Source: Lentisphaeria bacterium (GTDB taxonomy: Bacteria > Verrucomicrobiota > Lentisphaeria > Oligosphaerales > Oligosphaeraceae). Taken from it: 11,463 nucleotides of DNA. Of the stretch, positions 1 to 8,064 are shown one piece after another. The position numbers were made by a program, and so were the translations under genes. The notes under the pieces were generated by a model that was not told where the DNA came from, ran no database searches, and worked only from the letters and a program-made list of their open reading frames with translations. How positions within the stretch are numbered: the first letter of the stretch is position 1; every line of letters starts with the position of its first letter. Where the stretch lies: assembly GCA_024405235.1 (NCBI GenBank), contig JAKSPA010000029.1, forward strand, positions 1 through 11,463, written 5' to 3'.

Positions 1-7
1 ATGGTAG

Positions 8-45
8 CCCAGGGTAAGCACGCTGAAGGCGTGCGCAACCCTGGG
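8..45. repeat. Nested inverted repeat (intergenic hairpin element)
   Basis: The outer arms CCCAGGGT (8-15) and ACCCTGGG (38-45) are perfect complements. Inside them GCACGC (18-23) pairs with GCGTGC (29-34) around the 5-nt loop TGAAG. The whole unit folds into one strong two-tier hairpin with a small internal loop (AA against GCA). No T-tract follows on either strand, so it is not a classical intrinsic terminator. It lies beyond the 3' end of the last operon gene and resembles an interspersed intergenic repeat of the REP kind, though other genomic copies cannot be checked here. Confidence 0.6.
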
Positions 46-71
46 GCGCGTTGCCGATAGAATCCACAGCC

Positions 72-127
72 GCGCCCTGGAAGGCGCAAAGAATCAGAAT
101 AGCCAATAAATCACCAGACGCTAATTA
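72..127 (-). repeat. Flanking repeat, copy A (inverted relative to copy B at 11359-11415)
   Basis: Read on the minus strand, this 56-bp segment matches the plus-strand segment 11359-11415. Over the first 45 bases 37 are identical (82%), and both end in a GC hairpin whose right arm is GGGCGC (here GCGCC at 72-76 against GGCGC at 83-87 on the plus strand). The similarity begins at the TAA stop codon of the TIM-barrel gene (125-127) and runs away from the locus; upstream of that codon the copies do not resemble each other. It could be a dispersed 3'-end element or a MITE-like repeat. Confidence 0.6.
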
Positions 128-922
128 CCAGTTTCGCAGTTCGTCTGAGAGCATTTTCATAAGTTCGTGGGGTGGGATGACGTTCTGCGGATCAGATGTC
201 TCAAGATTCACATATAGATTCTTCTGCGCAGGATCAACATTGATCCACCAGTTGCGCAGAGCAAGAGCGCCACGGTTGATGATGGCATTGGCGAAATGCT
301 TTCCAGTGCGCTTCAAGTCTGAGATCGCGGTTGGCTGGTCGGTGATTGTCCAGTCCTTGAGATGGAAGTGGACGATGGCGTCCTTGAGTTTCTGATAGCC
401 GCCGACGAGATCCATGTCTGCGGTAGCCATGTTTCCGACGTCGAAAGTCAATTTGAGGTCGGGCACTGCATCTAGTGTCTCTCTGATTTCGTCGGCTGAA
501 GTGATAGGGCTGTTAATGAAACCCGTGGGTTCGCATGTGATCTGAACGCCTGCGGCTTTGCCGATAGGGGCGGCCCATGCGTAGAAGTCGATCCAGCGCT
601 TGCGTGCTTCTGACAGATCGGCGATGCTGTCGTCAGGGAAGGGCGGCACCATCATGGTGTGTGTGCCAAGCGCCACTGCATCTGCCAGCGAGCGCAGGAA
701 GCATTCGCGCGGCTGGACGCCTGTGGTCAATGCCTCCTGCGAGAAGATCGTATGCGCTGCTATCACGAGTCCTGCGTCGTCGCAGAGTCTTTTCAGATAT
801 TTCGGGTCCTTGCCATGGCATGAAATCCAGTCGATGGCGGGCATTCTGCATTCGACAGCGGTCTTGACAATATCCTCGACGGCGTAATTTGCCATCATTA
901 CGGTCATCATGCACAGTTGCAT
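125..922 (-). CDS. Sugar phosphate isomerase/epimerase-like TIM-barrel protein (AP_endonuc_2 / xylose isomerase-like)
   Basis: A cytoplasmic 265-residue protein, the usual length for single-domain xylose-isomerase-like TIM barrels that isomerise or epimerise sugars and sugar phosphates. The expected metal-site positions are visible: E131 in CEPTGF, D161 in LTFDVGN, H187 in VHFHLKD and E241 in VNLETSD, the E-D-H-E pattern of the family. The start is supported by AAGGAG 9 nt upstream of the ATG. It is the last gene of the operon, 33 bp after the oxidoreductase, and ends in TAA inside repeat copy A. Gfo/Idh oxidoreductase plus TIM-barrel isomerase is a common pairing in carbohydrate operons, where the two often act on the same keto-sugar, but the substrate is not evident. 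The family call is firm; the exact reaction is unknown. Confidence 0.88.
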   Translation of the reverse strand: MQLCMMTVMMANYAVEDIVKTAVECRMPAIDWISCHGKDPKYLKRLCDDAGLVIAAHTIFSQEALTTGVQPRECFLRSLADAVALGTHTMMVPPFPDDSIADLSEARKRWIDFYAWAAPIGKAAGVQITCEPTGFINSPITSADEIRETLDAVPDLKLTFDVGNMATADMDLVGGYQKLKDAIVHFHLKDWTITDQPTAISDLKRTGKHFANAIINRGALALRNWWINVDPAQKNLYVNLETSDPQNVIPPHELMKMLSDELRNW

Positions 923-955
923 TGTTTTTCTCTCCTTCCAAGATGTTTTTAGATG

Positions 956-1939
956 CTATTGCGGGCGAGCCTGCTTTTGCAAACCCACGCAGCAGCGTGT
1001 TGTTTCCAGAGCTTCGCGTCCGAGACAGAGTCTTGATGTGCATCCAGTGCGGCATGCGTCGATGAATGCACGGATTTCTGCCATGTAGGGATCCTCTGGA
1101 AAGGACTTTTCAAGAGTTCCGTCGGCATTGTATTCAATGCAGCTTCCCATGCTATGGCTGACTATGGTTCCCTTCTCGAAACATGCCATGTAGCCTTGAT
1201 TGAACGGGAAGCTAGACGGATTGATGAATCCTGCTTCGCATTTGACCTGCGTGTCACCATAGTCGAGTACGGCAACCTGTTCCGCGCCGCACACTGCGCC
1301 GAGAACGGTATTTGGCGCACCAAGCAGATGCCGTGTGAAATCCAGATCGTGGCAAAGCATATCGAAAAGCGTTGCGTTCTGCTTGGCATAGACGGAATCT
1401 GTCTTCCAGAACCCCCAATCGGGGCGGCCTGCGAAACGCGTTGATGCGAGATACTCAAGTCTGCCTAGTCTGCCGGATTTGACAGTGTCGTAGAGATAGA
1501 CGTGTTCGCCTGAAAAGCGCACCACATATCCTATGGCAATCAGCTTGCCTTTGCGTTCTGAGCAGTTGCAGACGCTGTCGCATTCCTCCACGGTTACCGC
1601 GAATGGCTTCTCGCAGAATACGTTGCATCCTGCGCTGAGGCACTGCTCTGAAGGCGTCTGGTGGAGGGATGTTGGCAGAGCGATCACGGCGGCATCCGGT
1701 CTGAGTTCACCAAGTGCCTTTGTGAGATCCTGATACCATGGTATGGATCCAAGCTGTTCTATGTCAAACTGCACGGTGGCGATATTGCCGCCGCGGTGAC
1801 GGATTCTGTCGGCGGGATTCTCTAGGTCCACTATTCCTACCAGCTGTGCATCTGGCAGTTTGAGCAGATTTGCGGCATGCGTCTGCCCCATGAAACCGAA
1901 TCCGACAACGAGGACTCTAGTCTTTTCATTTGTCTGCAT
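956..1939 (-). CDS. Gfo/Idh/MocA family NAD(P)-dependent oxidoreductase
   Basis: A 327-residue dehydrogenase of the glucose-fructose oxidoreductase / inositol dehydrogenase family. The N-terminal Rossmann fold shows GFGFMG at residues 13-18 and an acidic residue in IVD at the end of the second strand (36-38), which favours NAD over NADP. The family hallmark EKP is at 110-112, in CEKPFAV. In the C-terminal domain DMLCHDLDF (193-201) sits where the substrate-binding Asp/His cluster normally lies. The ATG is preceded by AAGGAG with a 7-nt spacer. The gene follows the kinase by 55 bp and is 33 bp ahead of the TIM-barrel gene; its genuine stop is TAG. It probably oxidises or epimerises a sugar ring carbon via a keto intermediate. 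Family certain, substrate unknown. Confidence 0.93.
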   Translation of the reverse strand: MQTNEKTRVLVVGFGFMGQTHAANLLKLPDAQLVGIVDLENPADRIRHRGGNIATVQFDIEQLGSIPWYQDLTKALGELRPDAAVIALPTSLHQTPSEQCLSAGCNVFCEKPFAVTVEECDSVCNCSERKGKLIAIGYVVRFSGEHVYLYDTVKSGRLGRLEYLASTRFAGRPDWGFWKTDSVYAKQNATLFDMLCHDLDFTRHLLGAPNTVLGAVCGAEQVAVLDYGDTQVKCEAGFINPSSFPFNQGYMACFEKGTIVSHSMGSCIEYNADGTLEKSFPEDPYMAEIRAFIDACRTGCTSRLCLGREALETTRCCVGLQKQARPQ

Positions 1940-1994
1940 AGTCTTGCTCCTTAAGAAAGTCAGTGGTTTCAGTCATGCCGATACTGTACAAAAA

Positions 1995-3587
1995 TCACTT
2001 GCGTGATTTCATCGTATCAGTTTCGACCATTTCTGCATAGTCAATATAATGCTGATACATTTTTGCGTAGATGGCAGCGCTTTCTGCGTTGGGCTGGAAG
2101 ATTCTGTCGTATCCCGCGTCCATTGCGGTCCTGGCCTGGTGGACATCTTAGTATATGAATGCAGCGACGGCTGCGAACATGGCGGCGCCCAATGCGCAAG
2201 CCTGGTCGGTTGCGACAACACGGATCGGCACGTTCATCACGTCCGCCAGAATCTGCATGACGAGCGGCGATTTGCGTGCGATTCCGCCGATGGCAGAGAC
2301 TTCCGTAGTGGTGATGCCCTCTGTCTGGAAGCGTTCAGCGATGCGCTTTGCGCCGAAGGCTGTGCTTTCGATCAGCGCTCGATAGACCATAGGCGCGGTG
2401 GTGCCCAGATTCAGACCGAAGATGGCTCCGCGCAGGAATGGATTCGCGTCTGGAGTGCGTCGTGCATTCAACCAATCCAGAGCCATCACGCCGCTTTCCT
2501 GCGGCGCAAGCAATGCGGCGTCTTTTTCAAGTCTTGCGAGTTCAACATCGCCGCCGTACGAGAGGAAACTCTTGAACCATGCGTAGATATCTCCGAAGGC
2601 GGATTGCCCTGCCTCTAGACCTGTCATGCCAGGCACGACGGAACCATCGACCTGTCCGCAGATTCCACGGACGCACTTCTGGACATCGGAAGAGACCACG
2701 ATGTCGCAAGTGGAGGTTCCTATGACCTTCACCATGCATCCTTCCTTGATGCTTGCGCCGACCGCGCCGAAGTGGCAATCAAAGGCACTTCCGCCAATCA
2801 CGACGTCGCGCGGCCGGCCGAGTGTGTCCGCCCATGCCTTCGAGATGGTTCCCGTTGGCGTATCCGCGGTGACGGTATCAGTGTAGAGGCGTTGACGCAG
2901 GCCTGCAAGCCGCGGATCTATGGAAGTGAGAAACTCTTCGGGGGGAAGGCCGTTCCATTGCGTGTGCCACATTGCTTTGTGTCCTGCGGCGCAACGGCTG
3001 CGTTTCATGGTCAGCGGATTGGTGTTGCCTGCAAGGAGGCCGGTGATCCAATCGCAGTGCTCCACCCACGAGAAGGCATTTTCGCGAACCTTCTCGTCGG
3101 TGCGCAGAATGTGCAGGACCTTTGAGAAGAACCACTCTGGGGAATAGATGCCGCCCTCGTAGGCAAGATAGTTGACGGGCGAGGCCTTCACGGCATTGTT
3201 GATTTCGACGGATTCCTGCAGGGCTGTGTGGTCCTTCCAGAGAACGAACATCGCGTTCGGATTGCTTTCGAAGCCTGGAGTCAAGGCAAGAGGCGTGCCG
3301 TTGCGGTCAACGGCGCATGGCGTGGAGCCAGTCGTATCGACCGCGATTCCTGCGACGCGTTTGGGATCATCGCATTTCAGAACATCGCGGATCACATTTT
3401 CCATGCATTCCAGATAATCGAGCGGGTGCTGACGGAACTGCGATTTCGATGCATCGCTCCATTTGCCCGCGGCCCATCGTGGATAGTTGCTTACGCAGGA
3501 GGCGATGACGTGTCCGTTGGTCGCTTCGACCAATATCGCGCGGACGCTATCCGAACCAAAATCCAATCCGATGACCGTCTTCTGCAT
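1995..3587 (-). pseudogene. araB: AraB-type ribulokinase (FGGY carbohydrate kinase), interrupted by an in-frame TAA at codon 480
   Basis: An ATP-dependent FGGY kinase very close to ribulokinase in its motifs: GLDFGSDSVRA at 7-17, GKWSDASKSQFRQHPLDY at 41-58, GHKAMWH at 202-208, GSAFDCHFGAVGA at 266-278 with the catalytic Asp at 270, GQVDGSVVPG at 311-320, and the C-terminal GGIARKSPLVMQILAD block at 434-449. The frame meets TAA at 2148-2150, giving 479 residues. The same frame then continues for 50 codons (DVHQARTAMDAGYDRIFQPN and onward) to TGA at 1995-1997, and this tail matches the end expected of a ribulokinase. The stop differs by one base from a Lys or Glu codon. Either the product is truncated by its last helices or the gene is a fresh pseudogene. 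It follows the esterase gene by 50 bp. No araA or araD is present, so the natural substrate may be another ketose. The gene symbol refers to the family. Confidence 0.9.
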
Positions 3588-3637
3588 GTTGTTGAATTCC
3601 CTTTTCGTAGTCAGAAATCAGAGTGCAGTGTTGCTGA

Positions 3638-4861
3638 TTACTTCTGTATTACAATTGGCGAAGAAGCAGCTGAAAGGCCCTTCTTGTCCACGATGCGGAA
3701 GAAATAGGCAGTTGCGTCTTCTGGAATATCGTCAATGAAGACCTTTGCGCCTTCAATACTTGCAGGTTTCGTCTGCCAATTGCGTTCAGGCCACGAAGAT
3801 GCATCCGTAGTCCAGCAGAATACCGCTTTGGCAATGCCGTTAGGAACCTTGAATACAGCCGTGTTTCCGTTTTGGGAGGACAATTGCGGATTCTTCTGTT
3901 TGCCGAAGGTCCACGAATCAGCGAATGCGGCGATTTCGGGAGGATCGCAATATGGCAGATGGCTGTGCTTCATGACGATGTCGTATGACAGCCAGACCTG
4001 TTCCGTTGGCAGCAGACGTACGGAACGTCCCCATGAGTCGGGACGGAAATGCTTGTCCTTCGCTCCATTTGCGAATAGAACAGGGCATTTGATTCTGCCT
4101 ATGTAATTCGACGCATCGAAATTGTCCAGCCAGAACTTGCGTTCGGCTTCAGGCAGTTTGTCCAGTTCCGTCTCTTTGAAGAATGAACTGTCGCCCATGA
4201 AACCGCAACCATAGACGAATGCCGCGAATGCAAAGCGGTTGTCAAGTCCTGCGGCGACTTCTCCCATCATTGCGCCCCATGAGATGCCAGTTATTCCGAT
4301 GCGTTTGTCATCGACTTCCGGCAGAGAGCGCAACAGCGAATTCGCACGGATTATCGCATCGACCGCATATACTGGCCATTGGTCTTGGAATGGCAGTTTG
4401 GTTTCTCTGCAGTTCTTGTTGAGATTCGGGCCGCCATTGGCTGCGGGAACGGAGTTGCAGGCAAGCGAATCCAGATCCTCGTCCTGCGGAATGCCTCCTG
4501 TGATGTCCATTGCGATTGCGGCATAGCCGCGTTTCTGCCAGAGTGCCGCCCATGCTCTGTAGGCAGTCCCGCCACCGCCATGAACGATTACGATTCCTGG
4601 CACTTTTTTCTTTGCGGAGGCTCCTTCTGGCAGTGCAAGCCATGCGAATACTTCAGTCTGTTTGCCGCGGCAGGCGCCGTTTTCATAGAAAATCGGCGTG
4701 ATGGAGTCCTTTTCAGGAAAATCCTTCTGCGCCTTCTGCCATTTTGGAACTTTGAACAATTCCTTCAACTGCCATTTGCCTTCTTTCGCCAGAAGGGCGG
4801 TTGATAGGAGCGCGAACGCAAGAAACACGAAGGCAAATGTTGATGACAGACGGAGTTTCAT
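3638..4861 (-). CDS. Secreted alpha/beta-hydrolase (acetyl xylan esterase / prolyl oligopeptidase-like)
   Basis: A 407-residue exported serine hydrolase. Residues 1-25 form a signal peptide (basic start, hydrophobic core, cleavage after LLA). The alpha/beta-hydrolase core shows the oxyanion strand IVIVHGGGG at 90-98, the nucleophile elbow GISWG at 192-196 (Ser194), the acid loop NGAKDKHF with Asp269, and catalytic His at 299 or 301 in KHSHLPY. After the core, residues 333-407 look like an Ig-like beta domain (KAVFCWTTDAS, FIDDIP, AYFFRIVDKKG), often seen in PhoPQ-regulated and AXE-type hydrolases. It begins 17 bp after the symporter stop with only a weak purine-rich ribosome site, suggesting translational coupling. 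Removing acetyl or similar esters from an external glycan fits the context. A peptidase or dienelactone hydrolase role is not excluded. Confidence 0.82.
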   Translation of the reverse strand: MKLRLSSTFAFVFLAFALLSTALLAKEGKWQLKELFKVPKWQKAQKDFPEKDSITPIFYENGACRGKQTEVFAWLALPEGASAKKKVPGIVIVHGGGGTAYRAWAALWQKRGYAAIAMDITGGIPQDEDLDSLACNSVPAANGGPNLNKNCRETKLPFQDQWPVYAVDAIIRANSLLRSLPEVDDKRIGITGISWGAMMGEVAAGLDNRFAFAAFVYGCGFMGDSSFFKETELDKLPEAERKFWLDNFDASNYIGRIKCPVLFANGAKDKHFRPDSWGRSVRLLPTEQVWLSYDIVMKHSHLPYCDPPEIAAFADSWTFGKQKNPQLSSQNGNTAVFKVPNGIAKAVFCWTTDASSWPERNWQTKPASIEGAKVFIDDIPEDATAYFFRIVDKKGLSAASSPIVIQK

Positions 4862-4878
4862 GGATGTTTTCTTCAGAA

Positions 4879-6387
4879 TTAATCGTTGTCGCTTTGCTGT
4901 TTTGTCCAGAAGGTCAGACCAGGCAGAGGCTTTTTGTTTTTATCGAAGAGCGAGACAATCAGCGAGGCGATGATGATGAGCAGATTGACGAGAATGGTGG
5001 TCCAATATGAATGGATGGGCAGCGTCAGGCAATCCGGCAGCCAATGGAAGCTGTTGCACATCATATAGACGTTGAAGAGGATGCCTGTCAGCAGGCCGAT
5101 TGTGATGGCGCGTCTGCCGATACGCTTTGTGAAGAATCCGGACATGTAGAGCGCCAGCATTCCGCCGCCGAATACGGAGCCGATGATTAGCGACATGTCG
5201 TTGATGCTTTCCTTCTCGACGTAGTCAATGGCGCAGGCGCCCAGAATCATGATGACGCTGGCCGCAAGCGAGAAGAATTTGGCCCACTTCAGCGCCGATG
5301 CGTCGGAACGTTTCCAGAAGCGCTGAAGGAAATCGACGGTGCAGACGGTTGAGCAGGAGTTGATGACGCTGGAGAGCGTGCTCATGGCGGCGGCCAGACA
5401 TGCGGCGATGATGACGCCTGAGAGGCCGGTCGGGATGCGATGGAGGATGAAATACGGCAGCACCGCATCGGATTCAAGCGCGGCGACTGCTGTGTCAGGG
5501 AAGATTTTGTAGTAAACGTAGAGGCTGGTGCCGACAAAGTAGAATGCGCACCATGTGGGAATGCTCATGAATGCGCAGATCAGTGTGGCGCGGCGAGCCT
5601 CTTTTGTGGTCTTCGAGGCAACATAACGTTGCACGAGGCCCTGATTGCTGGAGTATTCCGTGCCGAAATTGACAAGGCCCATGAGGAACATCACGAAGAA
5701 GGAGCGGTCGCTAAGCCCCCATGTCATGGGGCCAAGACTGAATTTGTTGTCTGCCATGCCTTCTGAGATGATCTGGCCGAAGCCTCCTGGCAGAGCGAGT
5801 GCGATGAGAACGAAGATAAGAATGCCGCCGCCAAGCAGGATGATTGTCTGGATGACATCCGTCCAGACGACTGCCTTCAAGCCGCCGACGATTGTATAGA
5901 AACTTGTGATTACGCCGACGACAATGATGACGGTGAATATATGGCAGCCCAGCAGTTCGGCCATCGGAATGGCCACGAGATAGAGGACAAGCGCGAGACG
6001 CAGCAGAAGCATGATCAGAAAGCTGAATGCCGCATAGATGCGTATCGGCATGCCGTATCTTTTTTCAAGATATTCGAAGGCGCTGGTGGCTTTTGTCTGC
6101 CTGAAGAACGGAATGATGAAAATGGCTGCCAGAATTGCAACGGCAGGCATTGTCAGATTGGGAACAAGCTGCCGCCAGTCGAGAATATAGGCGGCGGCTG
6201 GAAGTGCCAGGAAGGTTATCGAACTTATGGATGCTCCAAGCATCGATAGGCCGATGGCCTAGCCTGGCAGAGAACGCCCCCCTAGAGAATACGCTTCGGT
6301 GTCTTTGTTCTTTCGGGCGAAGTAGAATCCCATCAGAACCATTCCCGCCATGAAAAGCAGGACGACCAGCAAATCCAAAAAACGCAT
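4879..6387 (-). pseudogene. Sodium:solute symporter (SSF family), interrupted by an in-frame TAG at codon 43
   Basis: An inner-membrane Na+/solute symporter, expected 502 residues. The start ATG (6385-6387) has TGGAG upstream and encodes a first membrane helix (MRFLDLLVVLLFMAGMVLMG) and then KNKDTEAYSLGGRSLPG, the standard SSF opening. Codon 43, where SSF proteins normally have Trp before AIGLSM, is TAG (6259-6261), one base from TGG. After it the frame is open to TAA at 4879-4881, with many hydrophobic helices, EYLEKRYG, FGTEYSSNQGLVQRYVASKTTKEAR and a hydrophilic end. The longest uninterrupted piece starts at an internal ATG (6243) with no clear ribosome site and would lack the first helix. 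The family Phe in EAYFLGG is Ser here. As written the gene is probably inactive. It sits 48 bp after the lipoprotein gene and 17 bp before the esterase gene. Confidence 0.9.
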
Positions 6388-6435
6388 TGATTGTTCTCCA
6401 GAGGGGCGTTGTGAGTTTATGAGAGGTGGTGCGAA

Positions 6436-7887
6436 TCAGTCGAAGGACGAGAACGGAACTTTCAGCAGGCCGATGTTCTGCTTGGAGACGCTGAATACGA
6501 TCCAGATGTAGTTCCCGCGGGTTAGCGCCTGGAAATACTGCGCGCCGCCGCCAGTGGGTGCATTCAGGCCTGGCACGCCTTTGAATTTCAGGTGGATCAG
6601 CAGCTTGGTCTTGTCGAAATGGATGCCGTCCTTTGACCATGTGATGTATGCGTTCTCGCGCTTTGTGTCGCTGCCGACGAACCAGACTGTGCCGTCAGGA
6701 AGCTCGCCTGAGACAGGCATTGCGGCGCCGAAGAAGTTCGTTCTGACCGCAGGCGGATAGCACTCGTCGGCGTTGTTCTTGATGGAAGCGTAGTAGTTGG
6801 TCGGATCCACAAGATTGTCGCGCATGACGACGTATTTTCCATCGGGACGGATGAATTCCGTGTAGTGGGCCAGTCCGTTCTTGCCGTCAGCCGCGAGTTT
6901 GTTCGTGCCGGGCGCATATTTGGGGCTGCGATTGAAGACCTTCGGCTCGCCGCGCAGGATTGCGTGGAAGGATTCAGGAGCGTCCTTGAGGAATTTCGCG
7001 TTCGCGTAGAGTTCGTTGATCGGCCCCATGGTCTTGAGAATCGTAGGCGTGACCTGCAACTCCTTCGGCGGCAAATGGTCATAGATATACGGCTCGGAGG
7101 AGGCGACCAGTTTGCCGTCCTTCACTGTCCATGTGCGGACGAAGCTTCCGAGATACCAGTAGATGTCGTAGCGGTAGTTCTTTTCCGGAATGCGTGGCTG
7201 AGAGTAGAACTCGTCTGGCACAGGAGCGGTGTTGGGTGGAGAGCCATGGTATTTCATGTTGTTCGTCCAGCCGTCGCAGAGCATGAAACGGCATTTCACG
7301 AGAATCTGGTCTCCGACTTGTGTGACGATGTCGTCCATGAAAATGCCTGTGATGACCGAGTCGGTGTCGGCGGCAGGACGGAGGCGTGCCGCCTGAACGG
7401 GCTGCGCGACTTCGACGATGTCTTCGGGACGGCCCCAGTCGATTTGGCTGCCGTCTTCGTTGAATTTTCCGAGACGTGCCAGAATGCGCTGGCCAGGACC
7501 GTTTTCATCTCGGACGTGATTTGTCCAGAATACAACCACGTAGTCGTCGATGAGAGCGAACTGCTGATGATGGTTGTAGGTTCCGTGCATCACGCTTTCA
7601 TATTTGCCATCACCGCCTTCCGCTGGATCGGCATGGCTGATGATGGGTTCGTATATGAATGACAGCTCGGTACCAGGGAACTGCTCCAGGCCGAAGCCGT
7701 CCTTTGATGTGTCAAAGGCTTCTGGAACATTCCAGATGACAGGCGGTTCGCTGATTTCGGGAGCGATGACGGGGGCAGTGGCGGCGCTGGCAGTGGGAGC
7801 GCTGGCAGTCTTGTCAGCGTCTTTCGACTGACAGGAACCTAACGCCACGGCCACGGATGCCGAAAGTGCAAGGAGGGTTTTGTTCAT
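6436..7887 (-). CDS. Lipoprotein with BNR/sialidase-like beta-propeller
   Basis: A predicted envelope lipoprotein of 483 residues. The chosen ATG has GAGGAA closely upstream and gives a proper signal sequence, MNKTLLALSASVAVALGSC, with lipobox LGSC and lipidated Cys19. The frame is open 39 codons further upstream, but those codons lack signal-peptide character. An Ala/Thr/Ser/Pro linker (about 26-45) leads to a repetitive beta-rich domain. The segments YNHHQQFALIDDYVVVFWTNH, ITWSKDGIHFDKTKLL (a degenerate Asp-box) and GGAQYFQALTRGNYIWIVFSVSK resemble blades of sialidase-like (BNR) propellers. Such proteins bind or cleave glycans outside the cell; sialidase activity itself is not shown because the catalytic Arg triad and Tyr/Glu pair cannot be placed. 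It is the first gene of the tight downstream operon. It could also be a non-catalytic glycan-binding propeller. Confidence 0.68.
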   Translation of the reverse strand: MNKTLLALSASVAVALGSCQSKDADKTASAPTASAATAPVIAPEISEPPVIWNVPEAFDTSKDGFGLEQFPGTELSFIYEPIISHADPAEGGDGKYESVMHGTYNHHQQFALIDDYVVVFWTNHVRDENGPGQRILARLGKFNEDGSQIDWGRPEDIVEVAQPVQAARLRPAADTDSVITGIFMDDIVTQVGDQILVKCRFMLCDGWTNNMKYHGSPPNTAPVPDEFYSQPRIPEKNYRYDIYWYLGSFVRTWTVKDGKLVASSEPYIYDHLPPKELQVTPTILKTMGPINELYANAKFLKDAPESFHAILRGEPKVFNRSPKYAPGTNKLAADGKNGLAHYTEFIRPDGKYVVMRDNLVDPTNYYASIKNNADECYPPAVRTNFFGAAMPVSGELPDGTVWFVGSDTKRENAYITWSKDGIHFDKTKLLIHLKFKGVPGLNAPTGGGAQYFQALTRGNYIWIVFSVSKQNIGLLKVPFSSFD

Positions 7888-7901
7888 TTCTTTTTCCTCA
7901 G
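7885..7901 (-). promoter_or_regulatory. Ribosome binding site and start choice for the lipoprotein gene
   Basis: Read on the minus strand, GAGGAAAAAGAAATG places a good Shine-Dalgarno match directly ahead of the ATG whose product begins with a lipoprotein signal peptide. The upstream in-frame ATG at 8004 would add a 39-residue charged extension that would bury the signal sequence, so the shorter start is preferred. Confidence 0.7.
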
Positions 7902-8000
7902 ACATATCAGGAATTATTGATTCCGAAGGGATTTCAAGTGGATTGGATTTATCCACGAATCTCCGCAAGGTGATGGCTGAAGGCTTGTGCCTGACATTTC

Positions 8001-8033
8001 GCAATCATGATGCTTCAAATGGACCATGATTGC
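8001..8033. promoter_or_regulatory. Perfect 9-bp dyad with 15-nt spacer (operator or hairpin)
   Basis: GCAATCATG (8001-8009) and CATGATTGC (8025-8033) are exact inverse complements. The right arm overlaps the candidate plus-strand -35 element at 8030-8035, where a bound repressor could block initiation. On the minus strand the dyad lies about 115 bp upstream of the lipoprotein start and could instead be part of that gene's 5' leader. Perfect 9-bp symmetry is unlikely to be accidental in a gap this short, but the binding factor is unknown. Confidence 0.45.
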
Positions 8034-8058
8034 CGAAGGTGCCTTCCTATTGTATTAT
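8030..8058 (+). promoter_or_regulatory. Candidate sigma70-type promoter on the plus strand
   Basis: TTGCCG (8030-8035) and TATTAT (8053-8058) are separated by exactly 17 nt, with four and five matches to the TTGACA and TATAAT consensus. Transcription would start near 8065. No coding gene follows on this strand, but a strong intrinsic terminator does (8110-8166). A small palindrome, GAAGG-TG-CCTTC (8035-8046), lies in the spacer. Confidence 0.35.
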
Positions 8059-8064
8059 GTGGGG

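Noticed and set aside
2049..2618. A 189-codon plus-strand open frame opposite the kinase C-terminus
   Set aside because: Rich in Cys, His and Arg without domain character, and antisense to strongly conserved kinase motifs.
956..6387. Stop-codon reassignment as the explanation for the two internal stops
   Set aside because: Within the window TAA, TAG and TGA each end normal genes at expected family lengths (for example TAG for the oxidoreductase, TAA for the esterase), so no codon appears globally reassigned.
6065..6640. A 191-codon minus-strand frame across the symporter start and lipoprotein end
   Set aside because: It reads out of frame through both real genes, and its translation is shadow-like.
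6865..7662. A 265-codon plus-strand open frame opposite the lipoprotein gene
   Set aside because: Its translation has no recognisable domain, it lacks a ribosome site, and it is fully antisense to a gene with a clear signal peptide and propeller motifs; it is a shadow frame.
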